Made by a program: the position numbers and the translations under genes. From Sipunculus nudus (taxonomy: Eukaryota > Annelida > Sipuncula > Golfingiida > Sipunculidae), in assembly GCA_026874595.1 (NCBI GenBank), contig CM049307.1, positions 21,433,079-21,497,078 on the forward strand: DNA of 64,000 bases, read 5' to 3'. The notes beneath the pieces were generated by a model. The model saw only the letters and a program-made list of their open reading frames with translations. It did no database searches and was not told the origin of the DNA. This document shows, piece by piece, positions 46,875 to 64,000 of the stretch (position 1 is its first letter; the number at the start of each line of letters is the position of its first letter).

Positions 46875-49784
46875 TATATATCAAATGTATACATTTAGTT
46901 AGTATACACCACAGTTAGTATAGTAAACATATTTTGTACCCTCTATGATCACTGGTTCTGTATATAACGAGTCAAATGACACGACACAAGATACCACACG
47001 CATACAATACAGACCCTAGTGCCCCGTATAATTTGCATTTATCAGTTTTCTTAGTCATAACAAAGTTTTCTCAGTGGACCATTTACTATTCATTAAGGAT
47101 GGGCTTTCTATTTTACGAAAGCAGTAGACTTTGTAATTACAACAAATCTACGTAGACGTGATTTCATGCAGTGCCGGATTAATGCAGCTGCATGAAGGCC
47201 GTGGGCTTAGAGACCCCAGAGAATCAAAATCGCATTCTCTCCTATATCTCTTCATTGAAATATAGTTAATTGTTGAAATTTTAGTATTTGTTAAAAGGTT
47301 TTGTATATAGATTTATACATTTAAATAAAAAAAAAACAATTATTTAAGGTGTTAACAGTTAATTTGTTCCTAAGTATTTTGGTCCCTTGCACATAATTTA
47401 GGACTGTGTATAGGCACCTGTCTTAAAATAACAAACAAAATTAATATCGAATATATGGGATTTTTTAATTAATGGAAATATTAATTGTTTATTCTTTTAC
47501 AATAGGAGGCCGAGGCCCTCAAGCCATGCTAGAAGTTATATATATATGGACTGTAGCATTTCTAGCCCATATTTAAATGGCACACTGATTACGGTATAAG
47601 GGCATTATACGGAATTGAACTTCAGGGGGCTAAAACAACAACTGAACCCACATTTTCGTTTTAAATAAATGTGGGTCCAATGAAGTGAACTACAATGTAT
47701 GTGGGTTTGGAAAATACACGTGTAAAGCTCACGTTTGTGTTTGATTTTGCAGCAAATAGTTTGAAACCTTTAAAATGTGATTCCTTCAGTTCTTGTGCTG
47801 TAAGGATGTGATTTTACTTACGGTTTTGAAGATAAAATGATACTATTACCGTGTCTCAACACTGGTCCTTATATCAGACCACGTGACTTGTTTATGACGT
47901 CACGGCTTTTGGCGGCAAAGTTAGCTCTCTTATACAAAAAAGTGTGCACATATATATTGACATTATGGCTGACGAAAAACAGGTAGGCTATTTTTAAACA
48001 GCTTAAGCTGTGTTTCCATTCATCCGTAAATCTCTTACGTCTCGTACGCAAAAAATCGGATCCCTCTTTTTAAGATGAACTGTTTCCATATATGTACGTT
48101 TTAACGTGCTCCGCAAACGTATCCGCAAAAACGGACAGCATCGAAACGGATCGGTGAGCAATTCATCCGTTTTGGCAAAAATGCCTACATTTCCCAACAG
48201 TGCCCCAGCGCCAGGTGTGATGAGACATATTGACCTTCTTCCTGCCTGTCGTCCATGCATGCAGTTTCAAAAGAGGCACGTGAAAGGGTATCCGCAAGAA
48301 AAACGTACGTAGTTGTGGAAACAGTTTTTGCGGACTGCGCACTATGGAACGTACGTACGTCTTTAACGGATACGCTTTTTTGCGGATACATGGAAACACA
48401 GCTTAAAAGTTATTTTAACTTCAATTTATACAAAATGATTTGCATAAGAGAGAATGAATTTAATCTGTTAAGTAGTTGTTTGTAATCGTCTGAAAGAAGG
48501 GAAGTATGTAAAACATGATCCTGTACAAAGATAACTTATATATGTACATGGTTATTATAATACTTTGTTTTATAATTTTTACAAAGAAATTTGATATTTT
48601 TATGGTGACGATATATATATATATATAATTTTTTTTTACACACAAAAAATGTGATCATTTCCTTGTGCGAGTATTAAATTCAGCCACGTCATATCATGTA
48701 TTAGTTTTACATAATACATGAAACTCTGAGAAAGGTGTATTTTTATAGCCTGATATCACCGACGATGTCAGTCTTATCCGACTTTACACTTTGCCTTCCC
48801 TGTCTTTCTGGCCTGTTCAACCTTGTAGCCTTTCTCGGCTCCCTGCATGGAGAGCATACAACCCAAGCAGCCATATCAGGCGCTAGAATGTTGTTCGTTC
48901 TACATTTGCCTGCCTCCCCTGACCAGTACCCATACACTCACTCCTGGGTCGAGAGAGCGCACCCTTGTAGTAAAGTAGTTGGCTAAGAGTCTTAGCGCAG
49001 ACGGCTTTCAGAACGGGACGCGTACCCACAACCTTGCGGTCACAAGTCCAGCGCCCTCAACCATTACGCCACCACGCTAAGAAATTCACGTTAATACCAT
49101 ACAAGTCGTGAACAATGCGGCAAATAATTCAGACCAAAATCCAAAATTTTAAAATAAAATAATATATTATTCCAGTGCATTATAACATGCTATTTTTATT
49201 GATATTCGAGATACTGAGTGTTATATTAAATAAATGTTAATCGACTGACAGTTGCTACTTAAAAAGTAATATCGTATTTATTGGTACAACGAATGGTACT
49301 AAAATTATTAAAATTAAATTAATCATTTAAACTTAATATTTCGTATACGTTACTTTTGTCTAATCCTGTGAAAGCAAATGATCTGATTTTGAACCGCTTA
49401 CACTGAATGCATTCGAATGGTTTCTCTTTATTTTTATAGCGTGGTTGGCGGAAGTGGTCAGCTGAACATCCCGACTGGTACGCGAGAAGAGCCGAGGCCA
49501 ACCACCCCGACTGGTACACCCGACGGGTCAGCACTATACGTGACGGCGACACCAAGGAACGTCTGTGGCCATGGGAACTGACGTCACGGCCTACGGAGAA
49601 GAGGGCCTACGGTCTGTCACGTGAATCTCCTCGGCCCGTACAGAGAGGTTACCAAGCCCAACCCCACACCATTGACGGACAAGTCCCCATGCCGAAATGG
49701 GGCTTATACCACCCTCCACATTATGAAGAGCCGTCCAGGGTGGAGCCACTGCCAAGAATCCACATGGAGGAAAAACATCTGTAA
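45669..49784 (+). CDS. Uncharacterised 162-residue Trp-rich protein with duplicated HPDWYxRR motif
   Basis: Three exons join in frame: 45669-45754 (ATG, 28 codons + 2 nt), 46468-46525 (58 nt) and 49440-49784 (114 codons + TAA). Donors are GTAAGT and GTAAGA; acceptors TTTTCAG and TTTATAG. Residues 49-61 (RGWRKWSAEHPDW) align with KWWSKWHAEHPEW of the divergent neighbour. HPDWYARR (58-65) is followed by HPDWYTRR (70-77), an internal 12-residue duplication. There is no signal peptide, membrane segment or enzyme motif. I do not recognise the family. A candidate alternative first exon at 47965-47982 would give a shorter protein keeping only the last exon. Gene model strong, function unknown; a ciliary role is conceivable but unproven. 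Confidence 0.82.
45921..45965. repeat. (CA)n(TA)n microsatellite in intron 1 of the plus-strand paralogue
   Basis: CA repeats then TA repeats. Its composition mirrors the TA/TG tract in the first intron of the divergent paralogue, at comparable distance from the shared promoter. Confidence 0.85.
46468..46525 (+). CDS. Exon 2 of the plus-strand paralogue
   Basis: 58 nt completing Trp29 and adding QPKLNQPNVYHMSHCDFGQ, phase 0 at its end. Acceptor TTTTTCAG and donor GTAAGA are canonical. Confidence 0.8.
46826..46871. repeat. (TA)n microsatellite in intron 2 of the plus-strand paralogue
   Basis: About 45 bp of TA dinucleotides. Confidence 0.9.
46872..47879. other. Intron 2 of the plus-strand paralogue, left part
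   Basis: AT-rich. CAGTGCCGGATTAATGCAGC at about 47170 resembles a hAT-type end, and GGAGGCCGAGGCCCTC near 47506 may be related, but matching inverted ends were not established. Confidence 0.35.
47880..47982 (+). promoter_or_regulatory. Candidate alternative promoter and first coding exon inside intron 2
   Basis: Within 100 bp there is an E-box CACGTG (47880-47885), a perfect cAMP-response element TGACGTCA (47895-47902) and an E2F-like TTTTGGCGGCAAAG (47907-47920). An ATG at 47965 follows, reading MADEKQ, with a donor GTAGGC directly after. The 18 coding bases end in phase 0, exactly the phase of exon 3 at 49440, so a transcript from here would read in frame into the conserved block. This is inference; no transcript was seen. 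Confidence 0.45.
48007..48402. mobile_element. TTAA-flanked MITE (piggyBac-like) with 13-bp terminal inverted repeats
   Basis: GCTGTGTTTCCAT (48007-48019) and ATGGAAACACAGC (48390-48402) are perfect inverted repeats, each bordered by TTAA (48003-48006 and 48403-48406), the target duplication of piggyBac elements. Subterminal ATCCGTAAA/GCGGATAC and ACGTACGT blocks continue the symmetry. No transposase. It starts 20 bp after the donor of the candidate alternative first exon. Confidence 0.8.
48749..49080 (-). mobile_element. tRNA-derived SINE (copy 2, different subfamily)
   Basis: Minus-strand head with A box TGGCGTAATGG (49061-49071, perfect to TRGYNNARNNG) and a degenerate B box GGTACGCGTCC (49016-49026). 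The central body (plus strand CCAGTACCCATACACTCACT, CCTGGGTCGAGAGAGCGCAC) aligns with that of the SINE at 32 kb. It lies in intron 2 of the plus-strand paralogue, opposite to transcription. Confidence 0.7.
49440..49784 (+). CDS. Exon 3 (terminal) of the plus-strand paralogue
   Basis: 114 codons then TAA, GC-richer than the flanking DNA. It begins RGWRKWSAEHPDWYARRAEA and includes a second HPDWYTRR, then RLWPWELTSRP and MPKWGLYHPPHYEEP. It starts in phase 0, matching both exon 2 and the putative alternative exon at 47965-47982. Confidence 0.84.
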   Translation, partial: RGWRKWSAEHPDWYARRAEANHPDWYTRRVSTIRDGDTKERLWPWELTSRPTEKRAYGLSRESPRPVQRGYQAQPHTIDGQVPMPKWGLYHPPHYEEPSRVEPLPRIHMEEKHL

Positions 49785-51590
49785 AATCAATGTAATATCT
49801 ATATACTTTATTTTACCAATTGTCTTTTCTGGCCCGCGCACACATCAATGAACTTATATTTTAGCCGTCCCGAAATACAGATCGCAGGTCCCTGCCGTTC
49901 CTGGAGATTCGGCTGTATTTTACAAGCAGAATTGTGGACAGATACTTCACCATTAGAGTGGCCATTAAGTCTTGTATTATAAATTATACCGTTGTGATGT
50001 GATATATTAGTGCCAAATGAGGATTTACATTTAAATGAATATCGTATTTCCTGTTATCACGGTGTCTGTGATATTAATAAACCTAATGGTTGTATTAATT
50101 GTAATAGTGCACTTTCAGAACGCCAAAAGGTTCTTAACAATCCAAATTCTTTGAGCTCCTCATTAGCTTATTCATTGCTTTATATGCCTAGGGTACGAGT
50201 TCATGCATGTGACCGCTATATCAAGGCTCTGTTATTAACCGACGTATAGGAGTACAACTTTGTATAGAATATGCATGGCAGTTGAATCTTCGTCATAAAG
50301 TATTTTGTATATATTTTATATGTAAGAAATACATGCTGTAAGATAAAGATATTTACCAAAGTTTTCATTACTTATTCTCTGTATAGTTATGTAACTGGTT
50401 ATTTATTTGGTGTATTTCTCTGAAGATGTGGTTTTCCCCAAATACTACAAATATTGCGCACACGGCAGCATGGCTATTTATTAATATATCATATGCAAAG
50501 CATTTTCAAACGCAACTCGGTCTTGAACAGCTCAAACCTCCGTACATGATCAAGAAGCTTACTAAATTTCAGAAAATGTTGTGCTGTAATTGATAGAAAC
50601 TCTTATTAACGGAACGATTTTTCGGGCATATGCATGGCACGTCAGTTAAACAATATGTGGCCGTTTCCAATGCTGTCTAAAGTATTTCTGTACATAATCA
50701 TATTTCTAAAACAAAATGTCGCATTATGCACATCCTATTTTATTTATAACTTATGCGTAGACTTTGTTTGACAAGGGCAAACACTTAATGCCTTTTCATC
50801 TTAAAATATAAAACAGCATGACAAATATGAATAACGACAACTGCGCAAGGATGTTAAAGACAATCTTGAAACACTGCTGTAAAATGTCACAATTCGTCAA
50901 GCCTTTGGTAAAAAAGCTGCTGACATACCGGTACAACAAATTTGAAAGCGCGCTGCACCGTAAAAACTAATCACAAGTGAGCGTTAACACGACTTGTAAG
51001 GTTTTATAAACTCTTCGCACAAGGGCTACGTGCCGAAATGGAGAACATCGAGGTCACGTTGGATAGGGCGCAATAATAAGGGAGTCAGCGCCCTCTTCCG
51101 ATCGCGAGTTAAACCACAAGCTGCTCGCTCTCAGTTGGTAAAATGGACGACCAAACGGCAATACAGCACGGCTTCATGCCCTTGGACACGTACCGCATAC
51201 GATGTGAAATACATGTGACATTTATTCGCGCGAAGGATTGTTATACATTTATTTATGTCTAGAGCTGATGTGGTGTTAGGAACAACAAATAAATCAAATA
51301 TACCAATTATTATCACCACAAAGCTAAATGGATATTTTCCATTGTATTTAAGAAAAAAATTCAGTTTGTACACAGGTATTTTAAAGTCCACGAAGTCGAA
51401 ACGACAGGAAAAAAATATCTTCATGTGTATGTGACACTATTTCCAGCATGTAATTTAGGAGATACGCCACGTCACTCAGTTTTGCATGGTAACAGGTAAA
51501 TATGCCCGATGCCCATTCCTTGATCTCCTATATAAAACAAAAGCTTTTCAAATAAAGACAAATACACTGAATATCTTTTCTTTAAGAAAG
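49785..51590. other. Intergenic DNA between the plus-strand paralogue and the DDX46 3' end
   Basis: The first 300 bases are probably 3' untranslated region. A CG-richer patch at about 50940-51220 contains an open frame of about 60 codons (MPKWRTSRSRW...) without recognisable homology or a convincing splice context. The rest is plain AT-rich DNA. The two flanking genes converge here. Confidence 0.5.
50076..50081 (+). promoter_or_regulatory. Candidate polyadenylation signal of the plus-strand paralogue
   Basis: AATAAA about 290 bp after the stop codon at 49784; the only clear hexamer in the next 300 bases on this strand. Confidence 0.4.
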
Positions 51591-52784
51591 TTTATTTACA
51601 AGACCGTGCAAAGTTGCAGGACATAAAATCTGACAAAAAAATAATTGTCTCTACTGAAAGCCTATTGTGGATGTGCAACTGTCCATAGCAAGCACCATCA
51701 AGCCAGTAAAATTACATTTATGAAGTACTGAATACATCAATATGTTACTGAAACAACATGTAAATAATACACTGCGAATATCCTATTTAGTTTATTGCAA
51801 ATTAAATTCATTCAATGCAGTTTCAAGTTACTGCAATAACTATGCTTTCAAAACAGAAATGTACTGCCTGGTGGTAGGCCTCTTGACTCTTGTCTGCTGC
51901 AAAGTATATACCAGTATTTTATTTAATTCGAAGCATTTTTATACTTTTATGGGCAAAATAAAATGGGTGAGCTAATGGGTACGCTTTGAGATCTTTTTGT
52001 ACAAATATGTGATCTGTATTATGACAAGATCAGAGATTAATTTCAACTGCCATTTATGAATTTGTACAAAATTTTCAGCCCATATCAAAATGACATTTAT
52101 AACTCATTTATAACTTAACTATAACTCAGACTGCTACAAACGACATGAATATACTTCTTTCATGAAATTCTTACACAGTCTAACAGTCTAAAGAAATTCT
52201 TTATTACTACTTCTTTTTAACTCTGAGACCTGGTATATTAAACCTTCTTCATGCAAATATACTGTTCAGAAACTATTGCTTGAACGAGATTAGCAGTATA
52301 AAAATCCTTGTATGTAAAAAGCTGCCTTTGGTTTTAAATTTTAACCTGGTCTAATTTTACCCCAAAGTGAAATGTAAACACGAAACACTATCTCATGATT
52401 CATACCAACTGGTTAGAAGATGTGGACTGTAAACTGTTTCCAGAATTCCAAGTTTCAAGATTGCTATGAGAACCATGTACTACATGTTAGAAAACCAAAC
52501 TGGCAGTAGATGAATTATATAATCACACATGAGCTAATCTAACCTGATGTTGCTGGTTTAATCACGAGAATTTTTTTTCTTAAATCATCTCAAATTAGGT
52601 CACAATGACCGGGTTTTTTGGTCTATGGAAAGATTAGTCAGGGTGTCAGCATTGCCCATGATAACAATAAACACCTCGTTACTAGACCAGGACAGGATGT
52701 TTGGCGCAATTTGGCTCCACAATAAGAGACTGTGACAAGATTGAACACTTGAGTGTTGTTGCTTGGACAAAAGATGGTTGGCTC
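51591..52784 (-). other. Probable DDX46 3' untranslated region with candidate polyadenylation signals
   Basis: About 1.2 kb of AT-rich, noncoding-looking DNA follows the DDX46 stop. AATAAA occurs on the minus strand at 52200-52205 and again at 51591-51596, so transcripts could end roughly 0.6 or 1.2 kb after the stop. Which signal is used cannot be told from sequence. Confidence 0.5.
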
Positions 52785-62160
<9,376 letters not shown>

Positions 62161-62163
62161 ACT

Positions 62164-62300
62164 GATAATAATAATAATGAAATTTATTAAACAAATTACA
62201 ATGCCTTGTTCCTCATAGTACGACGTGTCAACATACAATCATAGCACTTAGAAGAAAGATGGCGTAGCACACATAATGTGCTACGTCACAGATAATTGAG
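62164..62300 (-). mobile_element. Probable 3' end of a truncated non-LTR retrotransposon
   Basis: On the minus strand the sequence ends TTTAATAAATTTCATTATTA followed by more ATT repeats (62164-62179), a common LINE 3' tail style. Just upstream is a hairpin with 9-bp arms CGTAGCACA/TGTGCTACG and a 5-nt loop (62263-62285). No reverse transcriptase is present, so it would be a severely 5'-truncated copy. Confidence 0.4.
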
Positions 62301-62529
62301 TACAATTGGGAAAAAAAAATAAAACCCTCCTTGTGCTGACTACAGAAATGTTCTCAGATTAAATATTGCTCATTCTCCTGTGAGATTTCACCTAGATTTC
62401 TAACAAGGCCTACATGCCTAATGCAAACCTGTGCAATGGGATATACATCAGGTATAATGCTTCCATGCTGGACCATTACTTTTCAAATACATATGTGACA
62501 TGTATGTGTACAATGCAAGTACTAAACAT

Positions 62530-63430
62530 TTTGAAACTCAGTATAAGCACCAAATACACAAACATCACTCCTAAAATACTGGCATGGATGTACCCAACAC
62601 AAAATGATAGTGGATGGTGCCACCAGTCTTGTGTACAAGAAAGCCATCAATGATGCATGGACAGGCCAAAATTTCAGGCTGATACATTTAATAAACTTCT
62701 CCTGAGTCAGGTGCACTGGGCTGACCAAGCTCAGCTTAGCCAGACAGTTGCCCAAAGCCATTCAAAGCTAAATGCTAGCTGCAGCTACTGCACTGAGTGA
62801 ACACTTGACCTGTACCTGGCTGCAAAGAGTGAACTCTTGTTCTGTTGCAAAATGTGATACAGATGTAAGTCTGCCAAAGCTATAAATAGATGCAGAATGA
62901 ATCTTGGTCTGTTGCCAATTCTGAAACAGTTGGCAGTCTGCCAAGCTATATATAGACACAGACAAAATTTTGGCATGTTACCAAATCTGTTTATACATAC
63001 TGAAAGAATTTGGCTACAATGCTTTTTTCAAGCTGCATATTCATAAGAAAACAGATTGCTATTGAAAGCAAAATCAGAATACACATATGTATATTATTCA
63101 TTGATTTATCTTACACATAACCTGGATATGGAACCAATTATTTATGTTGCCTGTACAGCTCTGTTTATATACCACAAAGAGCTGAGTTTTTTAATACAAT
63201 AATTCTACTAGCTTTGTTTACCATAGTATCTCACAGTCCTTTCATTGTTAAAGGTCCGGTAATTCTGCCATTGATCATTAAGGTAAACTTGAACAAAGGC
63301 CACCTGTAATCAAACTCCTGTAACTTGGCCAAAATTAAACTGACCCAAACGATTTAAACAAACTTGAGACAGCATGCCACATCATCGCATTAGCACACAG
63401 GTTCGCTAAAAAGGCAACTGTAGTTTTAAT
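62530..63430 (+). repeat. Shorter, internally deleted copy of the 11.9-14.0 kb dispersed repeat
   Basis: Shares ordered blocks with 11.92-14.0 kb: CACAAACATCACT, GATGCATGGACAGG, GTACCTGGCTGCA, GTTGGCAGTCTG, AAACTTGAACAAAGG and TCGCATTAGCACACAGGTT. The copy is about 0.9 kb against 2.1 kb. It sits in the DDX46 intron upstream of the motif II exon. Confidence 0.6.
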
Positions 63431-64000
63431 GTTGTGGAACTAATAATTTCTTATTCTTTATCCAAGTTAGAATGGTGTTTGGACAAGTTCTTACAGTTAA
63501 TGACAGTCAGACATCAAGTTCACAAATACCAGCTGAAAAAAAAACAATTTCTGGCTGTAATATGGCCAGCAGCACCATGTATATGACCAACTTACCCACA
63601 ACCAGTACATGTATGTCAACACACAGGCAGGATGCTCTTATGACTGATACATTATAACACTATACTTAGTAAACAACCTGGGATATACTTGTTGCTGTGC
63701 TGTCACTGACTGCTGGTCTTTGCTGAAATCAAGTGTTCAGAAGCTGTGGTTGCCTGAGAGTCTGACAAAGCAAGAACAATACAAATACACCGGCATGTGT
63801 GGAACATGGGCCCTAGCTGTTGTCAGGTGAAGCCTTGAAGTTCCAGGGGAGGGAGTTCAGGAGCATAATACACTCAAGTACCGGTAATCAGACTAACCAG
63901 CTAAAACCCTTTCATAAAAGGTCCAATGTTAACAGTGCTGATGCTGATATTTTCAACCAGTTCAAAAAAATGTAACTGGCATCAATTTCATTATTACGGT
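63431..64000. other. DDX46 intron to the window edge
   Basis: No exon, RNA gene or clear repeat found. Some GC-richer sequence occurs near 63690-63860 but with no open frame of note. Confidence 0.5.

Noticed and set aside
48106-48399. Several overlapping 60-85-codon frames on both strands
   Set aside because: All lie within the TTAA-flanked MITE, whose symmetric CG-containing sequence opens frames on both strands.
50010-50249. 79-codon frame with several cysteines after the plus-strand paralogue
   Set aside because: Lies in the likely 3' untranslated region, AT-rich, with no conserved motif; the CxNC spacing is probably chance.
51030-51218. CG-richer 62-codon frame (MPKWRTSRSRW...)
   Set aside because: No start in good context, no convincing acceptor or donor, and no real similarity to the nearby paralogues beyond a short PKW.

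Overview
The window is animal nuclear DNA: AT-rich, with split genes using GT-AG introns of about 0.4 to 3 kb, abundant mobile elements and satellites, and no operons. The repeats point to a lophotrochozoan, most likely a mollusc: elements ending in AGCTCAG/CTGAGCT hairpins beside CGTCCGTCC runs, elements with tandem-repeat cores that resemble bivalve pearl/HINE elements, a 156-bp satellite and tRNA-headed SINEs. That assignment is inference from repeat style, not from a marker gene.

About 1-35 kb holds no exon I can recognise. It contains AT-rich DNA with scattered GC-richer islands (near 4.2, 8.4, 18.8, 20.5, 29.1 and 31.0 kb), an 85-bp-spaced trio of CTCF-like motifs (0.87-1.05 kb), a composite element with a 280-bp tandem core (14.0-15.8 kb), an isolated RFX X-box (17.3 kb), a 28-bp minisatellite with 140-bp higher-order spacing (22.2-24.4 kb), tandem copies of a second element family (26.2-29.0 kb), a SINE (32.1-32.3 kb) and a perfect 22-bp hairpin between 8-bp direct repeats (34.3 kb). 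A CpG-rich patch at 35.3-35.8 kb may be a promoter and first exon.

From 36 to 43 kb there are more elements: a 2.6-kb hairpin-ended element, ten units of a 156-bp satellite, and a TA-flanked element with 13-bp terminal inverted repeats.

From 43.6 to 49.8 kb lie two short genes head to head, 357 bp apart. Their products (176 and 162 residues) share a W-x-K-W-x-A-E-H-P-[DE]-W block and the same intron positions and phases, so they are paralogues from an inverted duplication. The plus-strand gene also has a candidate alternative promoter and first exon (M-A-D-E-K-Q) inside intron 2.

From 52.8 kb to the right edge, the minus strand carries the C-terminal half of DDX46 (PRP5), a spliceosomal DEAD-box helicase, in ten exons. 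The 5' half lies beyond the window. Its longest intron contains a second copy of the 14-kb composite element.

The most striking theme is the motif AGGTGGCGC, the core recognised by CTCF. It recurs as the palindrome AGGTGGCGCCACCT, or close variants, about 25 times in at least three repeat families with regular spacings.
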